This document shows, in pieces, positions 1 through 6,265 of a stretch of DNA of 11,789 bases. How positions within the stretch are numbered: the first letter of the stretch is position 1; every line of letters starts with the position of its first letter. Made by a program: the position numbers and the translations under genes. The DNA lies in NCBI GenBank assembly GCA_029861795.1, contig JAOTYS010000106.1, positions 1 to 11,789 of the forward strand, read 5' to 3'. Source of the stretch: Gammaproteobacteria bacterium. GTDB lineage: Bacteria; Pseudomonadota; Gammaproteobacteria; Arenicellales; JAOTYS01. The notes beneath the pieces are model-generated. The model searched no databases. It was not told the origin of the DNA and saw nothing but the letters and a program-made list of their open reading frames with translations.

Positions 1-309
1 CCCTGGCTCAATAAGCTTGAGCGTAATCCGATCGGTCAATCCTGCTGCCTTTATAGCGGTTGCTGCACGCTCTAGCGATTGCCTTTCTACATCAACGCCG
101 ACCACTCGTCCGGCATTCAGCTCACGCGCTAATATAAGGCTGGCACCACCAACTCCACACCCCAAATCCAGAACGTCGCGACCCTCCGCGGACAGCCCAT
201 GCATGATTTGTCGTACCTCTTCTGCGCCGCCGGGCGAGAGAAATCCTTCACCATACGCAGACTGCATACCGTCCAGAATGGAGTCGCTGTATTGTCTGTC
301 GTACGCCAT
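1..309 (-). CDS. SAM-dependent methyltransferase, N-terminal part (cut by window edge)
   Basis: This is the first 103 codons of a class I SAM-dependent methyltransferase; the rest lies beyond the left edge. The peptide begins MAYDRQYSDSILDG, followed by YGEGFLSPGG (residues 19-28). That block resembles the segment before the SAM fold in phosphoethanolamine/sarcosine-type N-methyltransferases. SAM motif I is VLDLGCGVGG (46-55), and an acidic ribose-binding residue sits at D73 in VVGVDVE. The fold assignment is firm. The small-molecule N-methyltransferase specificity is inferred from the GEGFLSPGG resemblance only, because the substrate-binding half is missing. The ATG at 309 has no strong ribosome site. 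A GTG at 372 is in frame with no intervening stop and would add 21 residues (ending GKSE before MAYD). I prefer the ATG because family members start close to this point. Confidence 0.85.
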   Translation of the reverse strand, partial: MAYDRQYSDSILDGMQSAYGEGFLSPGGAEEVRQIMHGLSAEGRDVLDLGCGVGGASLILARELNAGRVVGVDVERQSLERAATAIKAAGLTDRITLKLIEPG

Positions 310-614
310 TTCAGATTTACCGCGGATCCGTTTTGTCCCGGCCTCGGGTAGGGCTAAGTCCGCTGTGGCCACGCCGAAATAATATCAGTAGCCCTACAGA
401 ATACTCTAGCTAGCATTCTTAGGGCCATCTGCGGATTCTATGGGAATATCACTCGATGGGCTTGGCAGACGATCAAACGTGAAAATCCCCGCTCTATCGG
501 ATAGACTTTATTGTTGAATCTACCGGTATCCGTGGTCAAAGGTAGAAACACGCGTTCATGAAGGGCTTACGAAAAACCACTTTAGCCATGAATCATTATT
601 TGGGGCACAACATC
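310..614. other. Divergent intergenic region with one imperfect stem-loop
   Basis: This stretch separates the leftward methyltransferase from the rightward exported-protein gene and should hold both promoters, though no convincing -35/-10 pair stands out. Its clearest structure is an inverted repeat at 391-425. GCCCTA (391-396) pairs with TAGGGC (420-425) and AGAAT (398-402) pairs with ATTCT (415-419), leaving C397 bulged and a 12-base loop containing CTAGCTAG. Neither side has a T-tract, so it does not look like an intrinsic terminator. It lies upstream of the methyltransferase start and could be a leader hairpin or a protein-binding site. Confidence 0.4.
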
Positions 615-1046
615 ATGGGTACGAAACTCAAAGTAGCGGTAGCGCTTGCTATCGGATTGGCCTACCCCTATGCGGTCAGCGCCAACAAAGATAGAGTTGA
701 CGGACAGATCGACACTATCACACAGATGTTACAAACCCACCCGGAGATGGTGATCGACCTCACAGCGAAGAGTGGCGAGTACTGTCTTAACACATGGAAG
801 GTCGGCGGAGGTCACATGACTCATTACGCCACTGATCCCTCCAGCACTACCGAAGATGTCATTGACTTTGTAAAGGCCGACTCCTTTACTGGGAATATGG
901 ACTTGGACAACCTCCCACAACTTCCAGCTGAGCTCGGAGACATGGAACCCAACAAGTGGTATTACCTCCCGACCGGTTCCTATGATCCACATCATCAGAC
1001 GAAGTTTCCGTTTCCTCTGCTGATTAGATCAACAAACGTACAGTAA
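615..1046 (+). CDS. Small predicted exported protein of unknown function
   Basis: The product is 143 residues from the ATG at 615. It begins MGTKLKVAVALAIGLAYPYA, a basic N-region and hydrophobic core ending VSA|NKDR, which is a good signal-peptidase I site after residue 23. The mature part is about 120 residues, acidic, with a single cysteine (C57). Its C-terminal segment is rich in aromatic residues and proline (PNKWYYLPTGSYDPHH, 112-127). I do not recognise a family. In-frame ATGs at 558 and 588 would bury the signal peptide behind extra residues, and neither has a suitably spaced ribosome site. The 615 start is therefore chosen for the signal peptide; TTGGGG upstream is only a weak ribosome site. 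The likely location is the periplasm or outside the cell. A coherent signal peptide plus an ORF ending just before a convergent gene's terminator argue that it is real. Confidence 0.6.
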   Translation: MGTKLKVAVALAIGLAYPYAVSANKDRVDGQIDTITQMLQTHPEMVIDLTAKSGEYCLNTWKVGGGHMTHYATDPSSTTEDVIDFVKADSFTGNMDLDNLPQLPAELGDMEPNKWYYLPTGSYDPHHQTKFPFPLLIRSTNVQ

Positions 1047-1061
1047 CTCGCCCTCTTAACC

Positions 1062-1097
1062 AAAAAAAAAAGAGGGTCGCCCTTTCGGGCGGCCCTC
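1062..1097 (-). terminator. Intrinsic terminator of the 72-residue gene, with an alternative hairpin
   Basis: Read on the minus strand, this is an 11-bp GC-rich stem (1097-1087 with 1082-1072, one G-T wobble) closed by a GAAA tetraloop and followed at once by ten T residues (1071-1062). This is a textbook Rho-independent terminator for the leftward gene at 1353-1135. For the rightward gene ending at 1046 the order is reversed (A-tract before the stem), so it should work poorly in that direction. A second, mutually exclusive stem exists: CCCTCTT (1051-1057) can pair with AAGAGGG (1070-1076), which overlaps the left arm of the main stem. Confidence 0.88.
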
Positions 1098-1134
1098 GCA
1101 AATGTGGGTGCAGACACCACCACAAAGGTGCTGT

Positions 1135-1353
1135 CTAGAATTTAAGGGCATCCGAAGCTTTCGTCGCCACCGAGCCGTTGCCGATCGTCGCTTCTCCCAA
1201 TTCCCTCAGTAACTTTCGAGCTGGTTCGCCTTTATCAAAGTCATTAGCATAAATCTTGAGAATAGAGATTGTCTTTTGAAGATTATCTCTTAACGAATCC
1301 TCAACACGGATGCGCCATTCAGAATCGTCATAGTAGCGTGGTCCAAAATTCAT
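1135..1353 (-). CDS. Small hypothetical protein (72 residues)
   Basis: I do not recognise this protein. It is 72 residues long, starts MNFGPRYYDDSEWRIRVEDS, is soluble and charged, and looks mostly helical in its middle (roughly residues 13-52, ending ARKLLRELGEA). It ends in a small-residue-rich tail (GNGSVATKASDALKF). There is no signal peptide, membrane segment or metal-binding motif. Three things argue it is genuine: a GAGG ribosome site (minus strand of 1361-1364) seven bases before the ATG, a strong intrinsic terminator about 40 bases past its stop, and no better ORF on the other strand. It is a single-gene transcription unit convergent with the exported-protein gene. Confidence 0.6.
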   Translation of the reverse strand: MNFGPRYYDDSEWRIRVEDSLRDNLQKTISILKIYANDFDKGEPARKLLRELGEATIGNGSVATKASDALKF

Positions 1354-1773
1354 CGTAATGCCTCACACTGAACGGTTTTGGTCAAATCGATTCTCCGTCC
1401 GCGTCCGCTGTACAATCATGCAGCGCCTGCCCGGATGCAAACGATCGACACCCCCACCATTTAAAGCCATTTATCTGCAACAGGGAGCCCCGCAAAACCG
1501 GGACCAGTCCCCACCTAGGGCCGTAACTTACCGCCGCCTGCAGAGCTTGACTATTGTACTAACGGACAATATTGCCACGCCTACGCCCTTTAATCCTGAT
1601 CAGGAGGGCCGTTTCATCAGTAACCAGAATGTTAAAAACTGTGTCATCCCTCCATAAAACTCGACGAACACAAAGCTTTGCTATCTGTCGCACGCGGGGT
1701 GTGCAGGCGAATGAAGTAGGATAGGATCTGGTTACAATATCGCCCCCAAAATTCTGGAAAAACATGTACGCAA
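1354..1773. other. Gene-poor stretch, no supported gene
   Basis: No ORF here has both a plausible ribosome site and a recognisable protein. The longest open frames are a rightward one (1358-1657) with a low-complexity Pro/Arg-rich translation and a leftward one (1864-1559) that overlaps the amidinotransferase remnant. The leftward frame has a more protein-like part (RQIAKLCVRRVLWRDD and following, about 1700-1560), but I cannot assign it to a family. Ribosome-site sequences for the leftward 72-residue gene lie at the left end. The stretch looks like decayed or intergenic DNA. Confidence 0.4.
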
Positions 1774-2035
1774 ATGGCCATGGATCATATCTATAGCATG
1801 ACGGTAAAAATGTTCGGCTCAGAAGCTGAACTAACATTTGAAACTCCCGAAGAGCCATGGGCAACTTCGGGGCACGATTGGGGGCTGCGACAACGATGGG
1901 GGTCAGCTACGCACTGTGCTGATGCATCGTCCCGATCCAGAGTTCAACATCATCGACCCAACAAACGGAGCATCACTCCGCCAGGTGCCGGTGACCACAC
2001 CAGAGAGGCCCTGGAGCACAATTGTGATTCTGTAG
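1774..2035 (+). pseudogene. Broken N-terminus of an amidinotransferase/arginine-deiminase-like gene
   Basis: Two overlapping rightward frames together give a plausible N-terminus. The first (from 1774) ends in ATSGHDWG. The second continues CDNDGGQLRTVLMHRPDPEF and then NIIDPT. The segment LRTVLMHRP followed by an acidic stretch resembles the start of the amidinotransferase / dimethylarginine dimethylaminohydrolase / arginine deiminase superfamily. The frames join if one G is removed from the GGGGG run at 1880-1884, giving GHDWGCDNDGG. Even then the frame stops at 2033-2035, after fewer than 90 codons, whereas family members are about 250-400 residues. The catalytic His/Cys region is absent, and the next gene begins 22 bases later. 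The start could also be the ATG at 1780 or 1798. Family assignment is by motif recall and is moderate; the truncation is certain if the assignment is right. Confidence 0.5.
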
Positions 2036-2057
2036 ACTGATCTCTTTTAGCTTCCGA

Positions 2058-2651
2058 ATGTGGGAATCACACATTGAAGTGCTGGAGGGCGGTCGAACCC
2101 AACTCGTCTCTATCAAATCCGGCGACAAGTCTCTTCCGTATTCAGAGGTCGTGAGTCTATGGCAAAACGATAAGAAATTTCGTGACTTCTTTATTGCACT
2201 CCTGACTTGTGCGCCATTTGCGGCCTACCTGTGGGAGACACCTCCGGTCACTAAATCCACCATGGGCAGGCCGTTTGAGTTCGTGGTGGTTGATAGTCCT
2301 GAGCTTGCTAGTGCACCGTCCGATCATCTCGCTTTCGCGAGCTATTTCGAATCGGCAGACTCAGATGAGGGGATAGTCTCGTTTCCGAATCTCGGCGGAG
2401 ACGCGTTTCTAGTAGTCCCCTGTCCTCGAGCAGACTTCTCTGCATACCCTCATATCGCAGCATTCTCACGCGAAGCACCTAAAGCCCAACAACATGCGCT
2501 ATGGAAGCGTGTGGGGAAGACGCTTGAGCAACATTTATACGATCAACCTGTTTGGCTAAGCACATCAGGGCTAGGGATATACTGGCTCCACATCAGACTG
2601 GATTCACGCCCGAAGTATTATAGTTTTGCCCCGTACAAGAAAGCCGTGTAG
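2058..2651 (+). CDS. DUF6940 family protein
   Basis: This is a 197-residue soluble protein matching my recollection of DUF6940, a bacterial family of unknown function and about this length. Conserved-looking blocks in order are PYSEVVSLW (27-35), a helix ending in APFAAYLWETPPVT (52-65), RPFEFVVVDSP (71-81), a central SFPNLGGDAFLVVPC (108-122), and the C-terminal signature PVWLSTSGLGIYWLHIRLDS followed by RPKYYSFAPY (164-193). There is no signal peptide or membrane segment. The ATG at 2058 is supported by family-like sequence from the first residues; the ribosome site is not strong. The protein is complete and intact even though it sits between two decayed stretches. No function can be assigned, and the density of conserved Trp/Tyr/Arg/Asp residues near the C-terminus suggests a binding or active site there. 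Confidence 0.8.
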   Translation: MWESHIEVLEGGRTQLVSIKSGDKSLPYSEVVSLWQNDKKFRDFFIALLTCAPFAAYLWETPPVTKSTMGRPFEFVVVDSPELASAPSDHLAFASYFESADSDEGIVSFPNLGGDAFLVVPCPRADFSAYPHIAAFSREAPKAQQHALWKRVGKTLEQHLYDQPVWLSTSGLGIYWLHIRLDSRPKYYSFAPYKKAV

Positions 2652-3327
2652 TGTCGTGCTACGCTCGGTGCGTTGTAGCATTCGAAATGATCTAAAGAAA
2701 GACCCGGACCTCTTTTGCGTTTAGATTGTGACCAGCTTTGAATCTAAGCACGTTGTAATACCTTTCATTTCCGCTGCGAGAACCTATCTCTTTGTTCTTT
2801 GTCCCATCCGAATCAGCGACGACTTTACACACAACGTTTCCGACCCCCCACAGGTTGAAAACATCTCAGCCATTTGCTGAAACCAGCGAAATTCATATCT
2901 ACATACAAGGATCGAATTGATGAGTATTTGAGGCTAATCAACAACTTCCAACCCCAATACTTGCTCGATCGGTGACACGCCTACAGCTGCGAAAAACAGC
3001 GGGATTGACTCAGATCATGTTTAGCTTGCGTATTTTTTGTTACTAAGCCCCACGGGGCTTAGATATTCCGAAGGCGAATAAATGATTCGCGTCAGATGGG
3101 AACGACAAACATAAGCGCCGCAGCATGCTCAACGAAGCAAGCAAGTGCACTGCTGAGTTCCAGAGATGAGCTGTCGGGGACACATGACAGAGCGATGTCT
3201 ACCCATCATAGTAACCGATCGGCTCTGATCCCTTTAAGCCGGAATTGTGTATGGTTCCCTCTGCAGTTACTAGTCCTCGCAAATACGGCAGAGAGAAACA
3301 ATAAAGTGTTTTTGGAGTCTAATTGTT
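2652..3327. other. Gene-poor stretch with stem-loops and a possible gene remnant
   Basis: No intact gene is supported here. A small stem (TGCTAC 2657-2662 with GTAGCA 2675-2680) directly follows the DUF6940 stop and may help end its transcript, but no T-tract follows. A 38-codon open frame at 2859-2972 encodes a protein-like peptide (ending DEYLRLINNFQPQYLLDR). It recalls a helix of the phenylacetate-CoA ligase / CapK group of adenylate-forming enzymes. It has stops on both sides and continues only by frameshift, so at best it is a remnant. A long frame starting at 3096 overlaps the hydrolase start and has an unconvincing composition. The hydrolase promoter should lie at the right end, but no clear consensus is visible. 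Confidence 0.4.
3043..3062. repeat. Perfect inverted repeat / stem-loop
   Basis: CTAAGCCCC (3043-3051) is perfectly complementary to GGGGCTTAG (3054-3062). In RNA this would form an 8-bp stem with a CACG loop. A T6 run lies just before it on the plus strand and no T-tract follows on either strand, so it is not a standard intrinsic terminator. It may be a protein-binding palindrome or part of an untranslated leader. Confidence 0.5.
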
Positions 3328-4161
3328 ATGCCTCTTGGAACGCTCGATACCGCGACCGGCTTGATCTACCAGGCAACGGGACCTGAGGACGCTCCGGTTG
3401 CGGTCTATCTGCCTGGAGTACATGGGGACTGGACACCCAACCTAGCTGCTCGCCCGTTCTTGACCAGAGAGATCCGCTTGATAGAGGTCGCATACCCACG
3501 GGTGCAAGATTGGGAGCTTGCTAACTTCGCCGATTCCCTCGAGGAGTTGCTCGATAACCTAGGCGTTGGCTGCGCTCACTTGATCGCCGAGTCTTTCGGC
3601 TCGCTCGTCGGGTGGAAAATGGGGTTGACCCGGCCGGAACGAGTGCAATCTCTTCTTCTTGTGGGGGGATTCACACAACCCCCTGCGTTCGGCCTGGCGA
3701 CCTCGGCCAAATGGGGCTTGTGGTGTTTACCCACAACCATTCTAGAGAAAGGCATTGACGCTTATGTGCTGTATAAAAGCGGCAAGGGGGAGCAGCGTCT
3801 GGGACGGGATCAAGATGTTGCGCCGTATCCCGCAGTTCGCACACCGCTGGGAAAGCTTGCAACGGCAAATCGAATGGCCATTATCGAGCGTACCGATGTT
3901 CGCGGGCAGCTACATAGAATTACCCATCCAGTTCGCTACCTTGGCGGTGAGACCGACTTCGTCATTCCGATCCGGCGCGAGCTGGAGACCCTCAAGAGAC
4001 ACTTGCCCGAGCACTGCAAGTTTGAGAGTCATTTAATCGAAGGCGGACCCCATGCGGTAATCGCGTCGCATCCCAAACGTACGGCAGAGACGCTCGCGCG
4101 CTGGGTATCCGAAATCGATCTATCACGAAAAGCATCGTCGGAACATCGTGGGGACAGTTAA
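3328..4161 (+). CDS. Alpha/beta hydrolase
   Basis: This is a 277-residue cytoplasmic alpha/beta-hydrolase-fold enzyme. After the first strand, VAVYLPGVHGDW (24-35) carries the His-Gly oxyanion-hole motif. The nucleophile elbow is HLIAESFGS (84-92), with Ser89 as nucleophile. The usual first Gly of GxSxG is Ala87. The acid is probably Asp210 in GGETDFVIP, and the general base is His242 in EGGPHAVIASHP, so the full triad is present in the usual order. The substrate cannot be read from sequence; carboxyl-ester or thioester hydrolysis is likely. GGAG at 3314-3317, ten bases before the ATG, supports the start. The DUF374 acyltransferase follows after 31 bases, so the pair is probably one transcript and may act on the same acyl lipid or thioester pool (inference). 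Confidence 0.88.
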   Translation: MPLGTLDTATGLIYQATGPEDAPVAVYLPGVHGDWTPNLAARPFLTREIRLIEVAYPRVQDWELANFADSLEELLDNLGVGCAHLIAESFGSLVGWKMGLTRPERVQSLLLVGGFTQPPAFGLATSAKWGLWCLPTTILEKGIDAYVLYKSGKGEQRLGRDQDVAPYPAVRTPLGKLATANRMAIIERTDVRGQLHRITHPVRYLGGETDFVIPIRRELETLKRHLPEHCKFESHLIEGGPHAVIASHPKRTAETLARWVSEIDLSRKASSEHRGDS

Positions 4162-4192
4162 AGCAACGCATGTCTGCGAGCGCGGAGCTGAC

Positions 4193-4876
4193 ATGGAACA
4201 GGTGTTCCCAGGTCAGCGCCAGCGATTTCGCACGTTCCTTTCGATATGCTTGACTGGCTGGCTCAGAGCGCTGTGGCTGCGACTCGCGACTGCGTCCTGG
4301 AAGAAGGAAATTGAGGGCATTGAGGTGCTGGATGAACGTCTGGCTCGAAAACAGGGTAGCATCGTCGCGTTCTGGCATGGCAAATACATCACGCTGTTCG
4401 CGCTGCTGCGGGGACGCCATGCGTGCAGTTTTGTCAGCTCTTCGCACCGAGGCTCGTTGATTGCCGATATATGCCGGCGATTCGGCTACGTGCCAGTACA
4501 GATCCCCGATGAGAAAAGGCACGACAAACTGAACTTTATGAGAGAAGCCCTCGGCAATTTTACGGCAGGAGCGATAGCGGTGGATGGGCCACTCGGTCCG
4601 TACCACTCGGTTAAGCGCGGTGCCGTGAAGCTCGCCTCGGATCTCGGGTACGCAATTGTGCCGGTGTCTGTTGCATCGAGGCGAACACATATGCAATCCA
4701 AACGGTGGGACAAAATGGAGATCCCGAAGTTGTTTACTCGCGTGTCAATGGTGGTCGGGACACCAATGACCATACCTGAGAACCTAACCGAACAAGCGGT
4801 GCGCGCCTGGAGCGAGAAGCTCCACGACGTGCTGGCAGAAATCGACAAGTACGCTGCGGAGAAAGTCCAACGATAG
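4193..4876 (+). CDS. DUF374-type lysophospholipid acyltransferase family protein
   Basis: This is a 227-residue protein of the DUF374 branch of the LPLAT/PlsC-like acyltransferases, which are membrane-associated enzymes moving acyl chains onto lipid or sugar acceptors. Visible features are a hydrophobic membrane-anchoring segment (13-33), FWHGKYITLF (60-69) with the conserved His62, SSSHRGSLIADICRRFGY (82-99), and the signature AVDGPLGPYHSVKRGAVKLA (129-148) followed by GYAIVPVSV. The PlsC Asp five residues after the His is absent, which I recall as usual for DUF374. The ATG at 4193 is chosen because GGAG (4183-4186) sits just upstream. A GTG at 4148 would add 15 residues and overlap the preceding hydrolase stop by 14 bases. 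The exact acceptor is unknown. Confidence 0.87.
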   Translation: MEQVFPGQRQRFRTFLSICLTGWLRALWLRLATASWKKEIEGIEVLDERLARKQGSIVAFWHGKYITLFALLRGRHACSFVSSSHRGSLIADICRRFGYVPVQIPDEKRHDKLNFMREALGNFTAGAIAVDGPLGPYHSVKRGAVKLASDLGYAIVPVSVASRRTHMQSKRWDKMEIPKLFTRVSMVVGTPMTIPENLTEQAVRAWSEKLHDVLAEIDKYAAEKVQR

Positions 4877-4996
4877 ATGGGGAACAATGTCGGCAGTTGT
4901 TCTGTCCAGCGTTTGCGCGGCGTACCGTTGCTATGGAATCGTGCTGTCCTTAAGTGTACGTTACCTCCACGCGCATAGAATAGATGAGGCCGTTTC

Positions 4997-5674
4997 ATGA
5001 CACCGCTCAGAAGAGTTTGCATCGTTTCGCTGTTGCCCTTAGTGGGGGGCATTGACGCGATGGGACAACAGTCCGATGAACCGGTGCAACTTCCTCCCCC
5101 TATCCTCGATGGTGAGTTGTCCGTTGAGAGCGCCCTTCAGCGACGCCGATCGGTCCGAGAGTTCGCACGCGCCCCCTTATCATTAGAAGACGTTTCGCAG
5201 ATCCTTTGGGCTGCTCAGGGCGTTACCGAAAGACAAGGATTAAGGACAGCACCATCAGCGGGTGCCCTCTATCCTCTCGAGGTCTATCTTGTCGCTGGTG
5301 ACGTCGAACAGCTCGAGCCTGGTATATATCGATATCGCGAAAATGCGCATGAATTGGTGTTGATGCTTGAAGGGGATTACCGTAAGCGTTTGGCTTCGGC
5401 GGCTCTTACTCAGTCTTGGGTGCACCGTGCCCCCGCGGTAGTGGTGATCGCAGGTGTCTACCAACGCAGCGCCCGGAAGTACGGCCAGCGAGCACATCGC
5501 TATGTGCATATCGAGGTGGGACACGCCGCGCAGAATGTGTATCTCCAGGCCGTGGCACGGGGTCTTGGGACAGTGCTTGTCGGCGCTTTCGACGATACCC
5601 GGGTGCAAAGGGTTCTCGAGCTTCCCGCAGATCACATGCCACTCGGTCTTATGCCTGTTGGAAAGACGCGATAA
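4997..5674 (+). CDS. Predicted exported SagB/ThcOx-type nitroreductase-fold oxidoreductase
   Basis: This is a 225-residue FMN-dependent nitroreductase-fold protein of the SagB/ThcOx subgroup, which in peptide-modification clusters oxidises azolines to azoles. Motifs in order are RRRSVREFARAPLSLEDVSQ (49-68; the Arg-Ser cluster typically binds FMN phosphate), APSAGALYPLEVYLV (85-99), PGIYRY (108-113), and HRYVHIEVGHAAQNVYLQA (167-185), then GLGTVLVGAFDD (189-200) and PLGLMPVG (215-222). A GAGG ribosome site lies seven bases before the ATG. The N-terminus (MTPLRRVCIVSLLPLVGGIDA) looks like a short signal peptide, unusual for SagB proteins in azole synthesis. No SagC/SagD (YcaO) or precursor peptide is nearby. 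It is probably a stand-alone oxidoreductase whose substrate cannot be told; signal-peptide export is inferred. Confidence 0.85.
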   Translation: MTPLRRVCIVSLLPLVGGIDAMGQQSDEPVQLPPPILDGELSVESALQRRRSVREFARAPLSLEDVSQILWAAQGVTERQGLRTAPSAGALYPLEVYLVAGDVEQLEPGIYRYRENAHELVLMLEGDYRKRLASAALTQSWVHRAPAVVVIAGVYQRSARKYGQRAHRYVHIEVGHAAQNVYLQAVARGLGTVLVGAFDDTRVQRVLELPADHMPLGLMPVGKTR

Positions 5675-5825
5675 TGAACCTCCATTCGACAGCACTGGCC
5701 ACAAGGTACTATTGAGCGCTTTGCGACCTCACACGACCGTCCCCACCGCCAAACTCTTTCAGACCACTCGCCCTCACTGCTGATGCATAGGCTTGTAGCA
5801 CACCCAGTTACACGAATCGGCGCCC

Positions 5826-6203
5826 ATGCTCTATCGAGCGCTCGCTGACTTCGTTGTTCTGGTTCACCTCGGCTTCATCATCTTCGTGGTGTTCGGCGGG
5901 CTCCTGGCATTGAGGTGGGGCTGGGTGCCTTGGTTACATCTTCCTGCGGCACTCTGGGGGGCGGCAATCGAGTTTTTCGGGTGGTTCTGCCCGTTGACAC
6001 ATCTCGAGAACCGGCTACACCGCGCTAGTGGGGCGGCGGACTACACAGGAGGCTTTATAGAGCGGTACCTCCTTCCGCTGATCTACCCGGTAGAGTTCAC
6101 GCGCGAGCTACAACTTCTTCTTGGGGTCTTGGTCGTCGGAGTCAATGTTCTAGTCTACGGGCTTGTCCTGCTGCACCGTATGCGTCGAGCTCATCGGCAA
6201 TGA
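5826..6203 (+). CDS. DUF2784 family inner-membrane protein
   Basis: This is a 125-residue integral membrane protein of the DUF2784 family, function unknown. Hydrophobic segments lie at about 8-30, 35-56, possibly 80-90, and 96-118. The family signature is clear: FFGWFCPLTHLENRLHRASG (50-69), then DYTGGFIERYLLPLIYP (72-88). The C-terminus is basic (HRMRRAHRQ), consistent with a cytoplasmic end. The ribosome site upstream of the ATG is weak, but the first residues (YRALADFVVLVHLGFI) match family starts. It follows the SagB-like gene by 151 bases with no recognisable feature between them, so co-transcription is possible but not shown. Its stop faces the glycosylase gene tail to tail across about 60 bases. 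Confidence 0.9.
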   Translation: MLYRALADFVVLVHLGFIIFVVFGGLLALRWGWVPWLHLPAALWGAAIEFFGWFCPLTHLENRLHRASGAADYTGGFIERYLLPLIYPVEFTRELQLLLGVLVVGVNVLVYGLVLLHRMRRAHRQ

Positions 6204-6265
6204 CAGGTGATCGCACAAGCAAGCACTCCGCAGCCAGAGAGTAAATGATAGATCCAACAATGGAT

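Noticed and set aside
17..382. Rightward open frame of 121 codons
   Set aside because: It is antisense to the clear methyltransferase motifs and has a low-complexity Ser/Pro/Arg composition.
1559..1864. Leftward open frame of 101 codons
   Set aside because: It has no recognisable family or ribosome site and overlaps the amidinotransferase remnant; part of it looks protein-like, but this is not enough to call a gene.
3005..3036. TTGACT as a -35 of a promoter before the 3043-3062 stem-loop
   Set aside because: No acceptable -10 occurs at 16-18 bases; the A/T-rich TATTTT is about 20 bases away.
3096..3386. Rightward open frame of 96 codons overlapping the hydrolase start
   Set aside because: It has random-looking composition and no ribosome site, and it runs into a well-supported gene in another frame.
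3992..4696. Leftward open frame of 234 codons
   Set aside because: It is antisense to the hydrolase end and the DUF374 gene, whose motifs are unmistakable; the translation is rich in Arg/Cys/His, as typical of shadows.
4882..4902. GAACAA/TTGTTC stem after the DUF374 gene as a terminator
   Set aside because: It has only six A/T-rich base pairs with a nine-base loop and no following T-tract.
5674..5715. 13-codon ORF whose ATG overlaps the SagB-like stop (TAATG)
   Set aside because: It is very short with no conserved feature; the overlap alone is not evidence. I also considered it as a precursor peptide for the SagB-like enzyme, but it has no Cys and a single Ser, so azole formation is not suggested.
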